A stretch of DNA of 44,937 nucleotides from Abyssibacter sp. (GTDB lineage: Bacteria; Pseudomonadota; Gammaproteobacteria; Nevskiales; OUC007), in assembly GCA_023146115.1 (NCBI GenBank), contig JAGLCS010000085.1:1-44937 (forward strand), written 5' to 3'. The notes beneath the pieces were generated by a model. The model did not search any database. It saw only the letters and a list, made by a program, of their open reading frames with translations, and was not told where the DNA came from. This document shows positions 18,669 through 27,460 of the stretch, one piece after another. Positions within the stretch are counted from its first letter, which is position 1; the number at the start of each line of letters is the position of its first letter. Made by a program: the position numbers and the translations under genes.

Positions 18669-21143
18669 ATGTTGACACTACTCGCAATTTTCATCGCCGT
18701 TGCTGGCTTTTGGGTGCTTGCCTACATGGGGGCGCCGCTACTGGTGTCGTCCGCTGCAATTGGCGTGTACATCGTCGGTCTTTACGGCGTTGGCATCATG
18801 GGGCCGACCGCGTTCGCCATCACCGGCGGCATCTACGCGGTGCTGGCGATCGTCCTGAACCTGCGGCCGATCCGCCGGCTGATCACCAAGCCGGTCTTTG
18901 CGGGCTTCAAGGCGGTGCTGCCGCCGATGACCTCCACCGAACGTGAAGCTCTGGAAGCGGGCGACGTGTGGTGGGAAGGCGAAATGTTCCGCGGGCGGCC
19001 GGATTGGTCGGTGCTCAAGAACTTCAAGCGTACGCAGCTCACCGCCGAGGAGCAGTCCTTCCTCGACAACGAGACAGTTGAGCTGTGTCAGATGATCGAC
19101 GACTACAAGACCGTCTACGAGGACCGTGATCTCGCACCCGAGGTGTGGGCGTTCATGCGTGAGAAGAAGTTCTTCGCCATGCTGATCACCAAGGAATGGG
19201 GCGGCCTGGGCTTCTCGGCCTACGCCCAGTCCTGCGTGGTGACCAAGATCGCCACCAAGTCGATTACGGCTGCGGTGACGGTGATGGTGCCGAACTCGTT
19301 GGGCCCTGGTGAGTTGCTGATGCACTACGGCACCGAAGAGCAAAAGGAACACTGGCTGCCCAAGTTGGCCAATGGCACCGACATTCCCTGCTTCGGCCTG
19401 ACCGGCGTGGAAGTCGGCTCGGACGCCACCGCCATCCCTGATGTCGGCGTGGTCTGCAAAGGCGAATGGGAAGGCAAGGAAGTGCTGGGCATGCGCCTGA
19501 CCTTCAACAAGCGCTATATCACGCTGGCGCCGGTCGCTTCGGTGATCGGTCTGGCGTTCAAGCTACAGGACCCGGACGGTCTGCTGGGCGACGCCGAGAC
19601 GGCTGACTATGGAATCACCTGCGCCCTGATCCCGGCTAACACGCCGGGTGTGGAAATTGGTCGGCGTCATTACCCGTCCGGTGCGTTCATGAACGGACCG
19701 ATCACCGGTGAAGACGTGTTCGTGCCGATCGAGTGGATTATCGGCGGCGTGGAAAAGGCCGGCGGCGGCTGGCGCATGCTGGTCGAGTGTCTGTCTGCGG
19801 GCCGCGGCATCTCGCTACCCGCGCTGTCGGCTGCCGGCGGCAAGATGGCCTATCGAATGACCGGTGCGTATTCGCGTATTCGCCGGCAGTTCAAGCTCTC
19901 GGTCGGCAAGTTCGAAGGCGTGCAGGAGGCCACGGGCCGCATCGCCGGGCTGAACTACCGACTAGAAGCTACACGCACATTGACGGCCAGCGCGGTCGAC
20001 AATTGTGCGCCGTCTGTAGTCACGGCCATTGCCAAGTACCACATGACGGAAATGATGCGGCAGGTGCTGACCGACGCCATGGACGTGCATGGTGGCCGCG
20101 GCATCATGGTCGGCCCACGTAATTACCTCGTGTCTGCCTATCAGGCGATTCCGGTGGCGATCACCGTGGAAGGCGCGAACATTCTCACCCGCAGCTTGAT
20201 GATCTTTGGCCAGGGTGCAATCCGCTGTCATCCGTACGTCTTCCCGGAAATGGAAGCGGCGCGTGAGGACGATCTGCCGGCCTTCGACAAGCTGCTTTGG
20301 AGCCACATCGGCTTTTCCATGAACCGCGGCGTGCGCGCGCTGACGCTGGGCCTGACCGGTGGTGCGCTGGCCAAGGCGCCGGTGGACGGACCGACAGCCA
20401 AGTACTACAAGCAGCTTGAGCGCATGTCGACGTCCCTTGCCTTCGTGTCCGACGTGACCATGGGTGTTCTCGGTGGCGAACTGAAACGCAAGGAACGGCT
20501 CTCGGCCCGCCTGGGCGATGTGCTGAGTCATCTGTACATGGCCTCGGCCGTGCTCAAGTACTACGAGGACGAGGGTCGGCCAGAAGAAGACCTGCCGCAT
20601 GTGCAGTGGTGCCTGGAAGACTCGCTGAACACGATTTACGAAGCCTTCGATGAGTTCTTCTCGAACTTTCCGATGGGTTTCGTGGGTTCGGCGATGCGCC
20701 GCATGGTGTTCCCGTTCGGTCGCTCCTACCGCCCGGTCTCTGATGACCTCAATGGCAAGCTCGCCGACATGATGATGGAGCCTACAGAGCTACGTGATCG
20801 CCTGTCCGAGCTGTGCTATCTGCCGCAGGACGCGGCGGATCCCGTCGGGCTGCTAGAAGTCACGTTCGGCAAGTTGATCGAGGTCGAACCGCTGTACAAC
20901 AAGTACTACAAGGCCCTGTCCAAGGGAGAGCTGGCCGGTATGACGCTCGAAGCCCGGTTGGAAGAAGCGGTTCAGCAGGGCGTGTTGACCCAGGACGAAG
21001 CCGCACAGGTGGGCGAGTACGACGCGCTCCGCTACGAGTCCGTCATGACCGACGCCTTCACCAAGGAGTATCTGGCCGGTACCGCCTTCAATCCGGACGC
21101 GGATGCCGCCGACACGGTGCATCCGACGGCGAAGGTCGCCTGA
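18669..21143 (+). CDS. fadE: Acyl-CoA dehydrogenase, FadE type
   Basis: 825 aa with N-terminal membrane segments and FadE-like sequence ('LTGVEVGSDATAIPDVGVV', 'DVHGGRGIMVGPRNYL', 'VEGANILTRSLMIFGQGAIRCHPY'). Start set at the ATG after CGGAGG. Confidence 0.95.
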   Translation: MLTLLAIFIAVAGFWVLAYMGAPLLVSSAAIGVYIVGLYGVGIMGPTAFAITGGIYAVLAIVLNLRPIRRLITKPVFAGFKAVLPPMTSTEREALEAGDVWWEGEMFRGRPDWSVLKNFKRTQLTAEEQSFLDNETVELCQMIDDYKTVYEDRDLAPEVWAFMREKKFFAMLITKEWGGLGFSAYAQSCVVTKIATKSITAAVTVMVPNSLGPGELLMHYGTEEQKEHWLPKLANGTDIPCFGLTGVEVGSDATAIPDVGVVCKGEWEGKEVLGMRLTFNKRYITLAPVASVIGLAFKLQDPDGLLGDAETADYGITCALIPANTPGVEIGRRHYPSGAFMNGPITGEDVFVPIEWIIGGVEKAGGGWRMLVECLSAGRGISLPALSAAGGKMAYRMTGAYSRIRRQFKLSVGKFEGVQEATGRIAGLNYRLEATRTLTASAVDNCAPSVVTAIAKYHMTEMMRQVLTDAMDVHGGRGIMVGPRNYLVSAYQAIPVAITVEGANILTRSLMIFGQGAIRCHPYVFPEMEAAREDDLPAFDKLLWSHIGFSMNRGVRALTLGLTGGALAKAPVDGPTAKYYKQLERMSTSLAFVSDVTMGVLGGELKRKERLSARLGDVLSHLYMASAVLKYYEDEGRPEEDLPHVQWCLEDSLNTIYEAFDEFFSNFPMGFVGSAMRRMVFPFGRSYRPVSDDLNGKLADMMMEPTELRDRLSELCYLPQDAADPVGLLEVTFGKLIEVEPLYNKYYKALSKGELAGMTLEARLEEAVQQGVLTQDEAAQVGEYDALRYESVMTDAFTKEYLAGTAFNPDADAADTVHPTAKVA

Positions 21144-21168
21144 TAGCCGGAAGCAAGCACTCGATGAG

Positions 21169-21197
21169 AAACGGGCCCTGCGGGGCCCGTTTTCTTT
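21169..21197 (+). terminator. Intrinsic terminator downstream of fadE
   Basis: ACGGGCCC-TGCG-GGGCCCGT followed by TTTCTTT. Confidence 0.85.
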
Positions 21198-21222
21198 AGG
21201 TGTAGGCGTCGACCATCCGGCT

Positions 21223-22476
21223 TCAGCGGCCCGAGGCGACCAGGCGCGTCGGTTCACCTTCGCTGCGCGCGACCACTACCGCGCCGGTGGAATCCGAGAA
21301 CACGTTGACGGCCGTCCGGCACATGTCGAGCACGCGGTCCACGGCCAGAATCAGTCCAACGCCTTCCAGCGGCAGGCCGATGGCGGTCAGGATCACGCCG
21401 ATGGCGACCAGGCTCGCCGACGGTATGCCCGCCACCCCAATCGAGGTGAGCAGCGCGGTCAGCACGATGACGAATTGGGTGCCCAATGTCAGATCGAGTC
21501 CATAGGCCTGCGCGATGAACATGGCCGCCACGCATTCATAAAGGGCGGTGCCGTCCATGTTGACCGTGGCGCCCAGCGGCAGCACAAAGCTGCTGGTGCG
21601 ATTTGATACGCCGGCTCGGTTCTCGACGCAGTCGAGCGTGACCGGCAGCGTTGCGGATGACGAGCTGGTCGAGAAGGCGGTGAGCAATGCCGGCGACATC
21701 GCCGCATAGTGCTTGAGCGGATTCACGCGTGCGACGAGGCTCAGCATCAACGGCATGGTGATCAGCAAATGCGCGGCCAGGGCGATGATGACCGTGACGA
21801 AGAAGGCCAGTAGCGGGCCAACGGCGTCGAAACCGGTCTGCGCAACGACCTCGGCAACCAGGCCGAATACGCCGATCGGCGCGATTCGCATCACCAGATT
21901 CGTCATCTGCAGCATGACCTGGTAGACGCCGTCCCAGAAATCCTTGAGCACCTCCCCCGGACGCCCGGGCACGCGGGTGGCCAGAAAGCCGAACAGAATC
22001 GAGAACACGATCAGGCCCAGCATCTGCCCCGCGGCAGCGGCCTCGATAATGTTGGGCGGCACCAGCCGCAACACGATGCCGATGACGTCGCCAGCGCCTT
22101 TGCCCTCGATCTTCTCGAGTACCTGTCCGGTACCGGCATCCAGCCCCATCCGGTCGCCGGCGGGCTCGCCATCGACCAAGCCCGGTGAGAGCAGGTTCAC
22201 CATGAACAGGCCAATCAGGATGGCCACGAGGCTGGTGGTCAGATAGTAGGCGAGGGTCTTGCCGCCGAGGCGGCCCAGGTCGCGGCCACCCGGCAAGCCC
22301 ATGACGCCCACGATGATCGATGACACGATCAGCGGCACGATCAGCATCTTCAGCGCATTGAGAAAGAAGCTGCCGATCAGATCGAAGGCATCAATCCACC
22401 AGCCAGCGTCCGGCACGATGGAGCCGACGATGGCCGCGGCGACGAGCGCAATCAGGATTTGCCAATGCAGTTTCAT
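21223..22476 (-). CDS. Dicarboxylate/amino acid:cation symporter (DAACS/GltP family)
   Basis: 417 aa: '[58 protein letters not shown]' is a hallmark of this family. Confidence 0.95.
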   Translation of the reverse strand: MKLHWQILIALVAAAIVGSIVPDAGWWIDAFDLIGSFFLNALKMLIVPLIVSSIIVGVMGLPGGRDLGRLGGKTLAYYLTTSLVAILIGLFMVNLLSPGLVDGEPAGDRMGLDAGTGQVLEKIEGKGAGDVIGIVLRLVPPNIIEAAAAGQMLGLIVFSILFGFLATRVPGRPGEVLKDFWDGVYQVMLQMTNLVMRIAPIGVFGLVAEVVAQTGFDAVGPLLAFFVTVIIALAAHLLITMPLMLSLVARVNPLKHYAAMSPALLTAFSTSSSSATLPVTLDCVENRAGVSNRTSSFVLPLGATVNMDGTALYECVAAMFIAQAYGLDLTLGTQFVIVLTALLTSIGVAGIPSASLVAIGVILTAIGLPLEGVGLILAVDRVLDMCRTAVNVFSDSTGAVVVARSEGEPTRLVASGR

Positions 22477-22599
22477 GGGTGCAAGCAGATGCAGGAATCG
22501 ATCCGCCTAGCCTAATCCATCCACGAGGCCAGGTGACGCCGAGTCGCAGCCCGCCCGGTATGATGCGCGCAGGTGTCATTTGATGAACAGGCGATATTG

Positions 22600-23400
22600 A
22601 TGGATCAAGAACTCGCGGTCGCAGTTCGGCCGGCAGCCGCCGGCAAGCAGTGGATCGGCTCGGCATGGGGGCTGTTTGCCGGCCAGGTCGGTACCTGGCT
22701 GGTATTGGTCATCATTCTATTCGCGGTCACGGTGCTGGCGGCCTTCGTGCCGCTGGGCAGTCTGGCGATGAACGTAGTGTCGCCGGTGTTCATCGGCGGC
22801 ATGATGATTGGCGCGCATCAGCAAGCGCGTGGCGGCCGGGCAGAGATCGGCCATTTGCTCGCCGGGTTCTCCCAGCGATTCGTCGATCTGCTGTTGCTTG
22901 GCCTGATACAAATCCTCGCGACCCTGGTCGTGGGATTGGTTGGCGCCATCGGTGCGATGCTGACGATCGGATTGAGCGTCTTCGAAAATCCCGAGGCGCT
23001 GGGGGGCATTTCAGTGGTGACCTGGCTGCTGCTGGCGCTCGTCATGACCGTGCCGCTGGCCGCGATGATCATGGCCTTCTGGATTGCCACGCCACTGGTT
23101 GCCGTGGCGGGATGCAAGCCCTGGGAAGCCGTGGAACGCTCCTTTGATGCGGCGTGGCGGAACTGGCGTGCGCTGCTGGTCTACGGGCTGCTGGCACTAC
23201 TGCTCGGCCTGATCGCGGTGATTCCGTTTGGCTTGGGCTTGATCGTGTTGATGCCGGTGCTGATGCTCGCCGGTTACACCGCCTGTGCGGACCTGTTCAG
23301 TCTGAATTCAGCCCCGCCGTCGCAGCCATCGACGCTCGAAGTGAACAAAGTGCCAACACCGGACGAGGACGAAGCAGATGACCGATTCGGTGCGAGCTGA
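22600..23400 (+). CDS. BPSS1780-like integral membrane protein
   Basis: Multiple TM helices; 'MNVVSPVFIGGMMIGAHQQARGG' and 'PWEAVERSFDAAWRNWRALLVYGLLALLLGLIAVIPFGLGLIVLMPV' resemble BPSS1780/DUF2189-type proteins. Start set at the internal ATG (MDQELAV). Confidence 0.7.
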   Translation: MDQELAVAVRPAAAGKQWIGSAWGLFAGQVGTWLVLVIILFAVTVLAAFVPLGSLAMNVVSPVFIGGMMIGAHQQARGGRAEIGHLLAGFSQRFVDLLLLGLIQILATLVVGLVGAIGAMLTIGLSVFENPEALGGISVVTWLLLALVMTVPLAAMIMAFWIATPLVAVAGCKPWEAVERSFDAAWRNWRALLVYGLLALLLGLIAVIPFGLGLIVLMPVLMLAGYTACADLFSLNSAPPSQPSTLEVNKVPTPDEDEADDRFGAS

Positions 23401-24133
23401 GGTGTCCGACACGAAGGCCGCTCCGGCCGGTCCGCTTGCGGCACGGCGCATGCGGGCATTCACCGATCATCTGACCAAGGATTTTCTGGGCGGCCCCCGG
23501 CCGTTGAAGTTCGCGTGGGTGATCAATGCGCAGAAAGGTGGAACCTTCCTGTTCGTGGGGTTCTTGATGTGGTGGTACGGCAACACCGCTCCCGCGGCCT
23601 GGGTCTACCTCGCGCTGCATGGCAGCTACGGATTGTGCTGGCTGCTGAAGGATGTGACCTTTCCAGATCCCAATTGGCAATCGCGTGTGACCTTCGGCGG
23701 TGCGCTGATGTCCATCGTCGGTGGTCTCGGCCTGTATTGGTTGATCGCCTGGCTGCTCATCTCGGGGGTGAGCACGCCGGACTATCCGTTACCGGAACAG
23801 GCCTGGTTCGCGTTATGCATTTCTTTGCACACGCTAGGCATCGCGATCATGTTGTCGGCCGATGCGCAGAAGTACTACACGCTGAAGGTCCAGCGCGGCC
23901 TGATCACGACCGGCATGTTTCGCTATGTCCGCCACCCGAACTATCTCGGCGAGATGATGATCTATGGCAGCTACGCGCTCATGGTCTGGCACTGGGCGCC
24001 AGTGCTGATCCTGGCGTGGATCTGGATCGGCATCTTCGCCGTGAACATGGTGCTCAAGGAGGCGTCGATGTCGCGGCACCCGACATGGGCGGCCTACAAA
24101 CGCCGGACGGGCTGGTTGCTACCCGGCCTGTAG
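23378..24133 (+). CDS. Steroid 5-alpha-reductase-like / isoprenylcysteine methyltransferase-like membrane protein (DUF1295 type)
   Basis: 'GLITTGMFRYVRHPNYLGEMMIYGSYALMVWHW' and 'HPTWAAYKRRTGWLLPGL'; several TM segments. Overlaps the upstream gene by 23 bp. Confidence 0.78.
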   Translation: MTDSVRAEVSDTKAAPAGPLAARRMRAFTDHLTKDFLGGPRPLKFAWVINAQKGGTFLFVGFLMWWYGNTAPAAWVYLALHGSYGLCWLLKDVTFPDPNWQSRVTFGGALMSIVGGLGLYWLIAWLLISGVSTPDYPLPEQAWFALCISLHTLGIAIMLSADAQKYYTLKVQRGLITTGMFRYVRHPNYLGEMMIYGSYALMVWHWAPVLILAWIWIGIFAVNMVLKEASMSRHPTWAAYKRRTGWLLPGL

Positions 24134-24165
24134 GCGGCCCTTTGCCGGTTGGTGGGTGCTGAACG

Positions 24166-25353
24166 TCAGGCGGCCTTGCCCTGAGCCTCGGCGCTCTTGC
24201 TGCCGCGGCTGGGCATCGTGCCCATCAGCTTGCAGATAATGCTGAGCATCACCTCGTCGGCACCACCGCCGATGGAGATGAGGCGTGAGTCCCGGTAGGC
24301 GCGGGCCACGCGGTTGTCCCACATGAAACCCTGACCGCCCCAGAACTGCAGGCAGGTATCGGTCACCTCACGTGAAACCCTGCCGGCTTTGAGTTTGCAC
24401 ATGGATGCCAGCATGCTGGCGTCGCGGCCGTTGATGTACTGCTCGGCGGCCTGCATGGTGAGCGCTTTCAGGCTTTCGACTTCCGTCTTCAATTCGGCGA
24501 GCCGGAAATGCACGTACTGGTTGTCCAGCACCGATTGCCCGAAGGCCTTACGCGACCGCGCGTAGTCGATGGTCTCGTCGAGATTGCTTTCCAGCCCCTC
24601 GATAGCGGTCGCGGCGCCGAACAGGCGCTCCTCCTGGAATTGCAGCATCTGATACATGAATCCCATGCCTTCCTGGCCAATCAGGTTGCGCTGAGGCACG
24701 CGGACGTTGTCCAGAAAGATCATCGCCGTGTCCGAGGCCCGCATGCCCAACTTGTCCAGCTTGGTCTGGCGGTCCACGCCCTTGGCGTCCAGTGGGACCA
24801 CGACCAGCGACTTGTTCTTGTGCGGCTTGCCTTCACCGGTATTGACCAGCATGCAGGCCCAGTCGGACTGCGTGCCGTTGGTGATCCACATTTTCGAGCC
24901 ATTGATCACATAGTCACCGCCGTCTTTGGTCGCCGTGGTCTTGATGCTGGCGACGTCTGAGCCGGCCCCGGCTTCGGACACCGCGATCGAGACGACCTGA
25001 TCGCCCGCAATGGCGGGCGCCAGATATTGCTGGCGTAGCTCGTCCGAGCCGAATCGGGCCAGCGCGGGTGTGGCCATGTCGGTCTGCACGCCGATGGCCA
25101 TGGGCAGCGAGCCGCAGTGACATTGTCCCAGGGCCATCGCGAATATGAGCTCGTAGGAGTAGTCCAGGCCCATGCCCCCGTATTCGGCCGGCTTGTTGAT
25201 TCCGAGCAGCCCGAGGTCGCCCATACGCTTGAGCACCTCATGTGCGGGCCAGATGCCGGCTGCTTCCCACTCGTCCACATGCGGGTTGATTTCGTCCTGC
25301 ACGAACTTGCTAACCGTCCGATGCAGTTCTTTATGCTCATGGGTAATAATCAT
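24166..25353 (-). CDS. Acyl-CoA dehydrogenase (short form)
   Basis: 'VSIAVSEAGAGSDVASIKTTATKDGGDYVINGSKMWITNGTQSDWACMLVNT' and 'LQFWGGQGFMWDNRVARAYRDSRLISIGGGADEVML'. Start moved to the ATG at 25353, preceded by GAGGAG. Confidence 0.95.
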   Translation of the reverse strand: MIITHEHKELHRTVSKFVQDEINPHVDEWEAAGIWPAHEVLKRMGDLGLLGINKPAEYGGMGLDYSYELIFAMALGQCHCGSLPMAIGVQTDMATPALARFGSDELRQQYLAPAIAGDQVVSIAVSEAGAGSDVASIKTTATKDGGDYVINGSKMWITNGTQSDWACMLVNTGEGKPHKNKSLVVVPLDAKGVDRQTKLDKLGMRASDTAMIFLDNVRVPQRNLIGQEGMGFMYQMLQFQEERLFGAATAIEGLESNLDETIDYARSRKAFGQSVLDNQYVHFRLAELKTEVESLKALTMQAAEQYINGRDASMLASMCKLKAGRVSREVTDTCLQFWGGQGFMWDNRVARAYRDSRLISIGGGADEVMLSIICKLMGTMPSRGSKSAEAQGKAA

Positions 25354-25484
25354 TACTGTTTTCTCCTCAAAGGTTGTTGCCGACCAATGCAATATTTTTT
25401 GAGATTCTGGGTAAGTTTTGTCATGCATGCAACGATGAATCTAAAATTACCAGTAATTATGATTACCCAATGAGCGCCGTCATG

Positions 25485-25514
25485 GGAAAATCACATCTGG
25501 ACGGCGGTCTATAA
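25485..25514 (+). promoter_or_regulatory. Candidate ECF-sigma autoregulatory promoter (GGAAAA-N15-GGTCTATAA)
   Basis: A GGAA-type -35 and GTCTA-type -10 upstream of the ECF sigma gene at plausible spacing. Seen by eye only. Confidence 0.4.
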
Positions 25515-25596
25515 AGACATCGACGCAGGCAGGCGGGAAGGGCGCAATGATCAATCGATGGCCGTGTTGTTCGGAATCCGTTGGCGGGAAAACGGG

Positions 25597-26100
25597 ATGA
25601 GTCGCTCCCGCCGCGAGTTTTCCGTGCTGGTCGACGCTTACGCACAGGATCTCTACCGCTACGCGTACTGGCTTTGTCGCGATCCGCACGTTGCCGAGGA
25701 CCTGGTGCAGGAAACCCTGCTGCGAGCCTGGAAGTCTTTCGACAAGTTGCAGGATGTGAAAGCGGCGCGCTCCTGGCTCATCACCACGGTGCGTCGCGAG
25801 AACCTCCGGCGGTTCGAGCGTTACCAACCCACGACGGTCGATGTGGACGAAATGGAGTACCTGCCAGCAGTCGCGACGGATGATGTCGCCACTGCAGATG
25901 AGATTCGGACCCGGCTGGCCAGCCTGCCCGTCGTGGACCGCGAAGCCCTGCTGCTTCAGGCCGGTTACGGCTACAGCCTGAAGGAAATCGCCGAGATCAT
26001 GGATACCACGCCAGCCGCGGTGGGCAACCGTGTTTACCGCGCCCGGCAGCGACTGTTGCAGCAGGATGTCGATGCCACCAAACGGGAGGTGCAGGCATGA
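25597..26100 (+). CDS. ECF RNA polymerase sigma factor
   Basis: Region 2 'LVDAYAQDLYRYAYWLCRDPHVAEDLVQETLLRAWKSFDKL'; region 4 'LPVVDREALLLQAGYGYSLKEIAEIMDTTPAAVGNRVYRARQRL'. Start uncertain (track gives 25558). Confidence 0.92.
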   Translation: MSRSRREFSVLVDAYAQDLYRYAYWLCRDPHVAEDLVQETLLRAWKSFDKLQDVKAARSWLITTVRRENLRRFERYQPTTVDVDEMEYLPAVATDDVATADEIRTRLASLPVVDREALLLQAGYGYSLKEIAEIMDTTPAAVGNRVYRARQRLLQQDVDATKREVQA

Positions 26101-26801
26101 ATTGTTTTGAAGCGCGCCGCGCATTGCTCACCGATCCGGCCCGGCTGCCCGGAGACGTGGCGAACCACGTGTCGCAGTGTGAACGCTGCGGCCGGTTTGC
26201 GGCTCAGGTGCGCACGCTGGATATGCGAGTGGCCGATGCATGGTCGATTGGCACGCCTCCCGGCCTCGGTGACCGGCTCAAGCTGAGCGGTCCCCAGCGC
26301 TCGCGTGCGTGGGTGCCGGTGATGGGTGGCCTGGCGCTGGCCGCATCGGTGCTCGTCGCTGCGCTTGTGATCGGTTTCCCGAGCGCGCAGGGGCCAGGCG
26401 GCATTGACTGGGCCGCGTCGATGGTCGCTCACAGTGAGTACGACGCAGCGCATGAACTCTCGGCCGATCCCGACGCATCACAGGATTTCGAGCGGGTGAT
26501 CCAGCGACTGGGGGGGCGGATTCGGGCGATCCCGGATGGCATCACCCGGGCCGGCTACTGCGTGCTGGATGGCAAGGCGGCGCTGCATGCTGTTATCGAA
26601 CATGCTGGTGAACGCTTCGTTGTGTACGTGCTGCCCGGCGTGGCGGCTCAGCAGGCCCTGGTCGATCTGGGCGGTTGGCATGGCGAGATCCTGTCCGGCG
26701 ATCACTCCACGATCGCGGTGCTCGGCCGCGGCACCACGGATGCCATCGAACAGTTGGCGCAGTCGTTGGCGGCCTCGGTCCAGTGGTCCGGCTCGGCCTG
26801 A
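26097..26801 (+). CDS. Putative anti-sigma factor, DUF3379-like, single TM
   Basis: ATGA overlap with the sigma gene; N-terminal 'MNCFEARRALLTDPARLPGDVANHVSQCERCGRFAAQV' (His/Cys anti-sigma-type motif); one TM segment 'VMGGLALAASVLVAALVIGF'. Confidence 0.8.
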   Translation: MNCFEARRALLTDPARLPGDVANHVSQCERCGRFAAQVRTLDMRVADAWSIGTPPGLGDRLKLSGPQRSRAWVPVMGGLALAASVLVAALVIGFPSAQGPGGIDWAASMVAHSEYDAAHELSADPDASQDFERVIQRLGGRIRAIPDGITRAGYCVLDGKAALHAVIEHAGERFVVYVLPGVAAQQALVDLGGWHGEILSGDHSTIAVLGRGTTDAIEQLAQSLAASVQWSGSA

Positions 26802-26840
26802 GCGGCGTAAGCTGGCGGCCCGTCATCATCGGAGCTTGCG

Positions 26841-27455
26841 ATGTACGAACGCTGGATCTTGCCGTACCTGCTGGATTTCGCCTGCGGGATTCGTCCGGTC
26901 CGGCTCCAGCGCCAAAAAATCGTGCCGCTGGCCCGCGGGCGAGTGCTGGAAATCGGCATCGGGACCGGCCTGAATCTCCCGCACTACGTGCCGGGGCAGA
27001 TCGATAGCCTCCAGGGGCTGGATCCCGGGGTGTCCATGCATCGGCTAGCGCAAAAGCGTTTGCGGGCGACAGGGCTTAGTGCGGAGTTGATCCCATTGTC
27101 CGCCGAGTCGATTCCCATGCCCGGCGCCAGTTTCGATACCGTCGTCTGTACCTACACACTTTGCACGATTCCGGACGCTGCGGGTGCCTTGAGCGAGATG
27201 CGTCGCGTGCTCAAGCCCGACGGTCGTTTGCTGTTCTGCGAACACGGCCGGGCGCCAGATCCCGGTGTCGCCACGTGGCAGGCACGGCTGAACAAGCTTT
27301 GGTCACCGATTGCAGGAGGCTGTCGCCTGGATCGCAATATTCCGGACCTGCTCGATGACGCAGGATTTCGCGTGGAGAGTCTGGAGCAGATGTATCTGCC
27401 GGGTCCTCGCGTGCTCACCTACAACTATTGGGGCTCGGCGCAGGCCGCGGCGTGA
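26841..27455 (+). CDS. Class I SAM-dependent methyltransferase
   Basis: 'GRVLEIGIGTGLNLPHYVPGQIDSLQGLDPG', 'SFDTVVCTYTLCTIPDAAGALSEMRRVLKPDGRLLFCEHG'. Confidence 0.92.
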   Translation: MYERWILPYLLDFACGIRPVRLQRQKIVPLARGRVLEIGIGTGLNLPHYVPGQIDSLQGLDPGVSMHRLAQKRLRATGLSAELIPLSAESIPMPGASFDTVVCTYTLCTIPDAAGALSEMRRVLKPDGRLLFCEHGRAPDPGVATWQARLNKLWSPIAGGCRLDRNIPDLLDDAGFRVESLEQMYLPGPRVLTYNYWGSAQAAA

Positions 27456-27460
27456 GCGGT

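Noticed and set aside
25117-25473. 118-aa plus-strand ORF across the acyl-CoA dehydrogenase start
   Set aside because: Mostly antisense to the dehydrogenase, with no RBS or domain.
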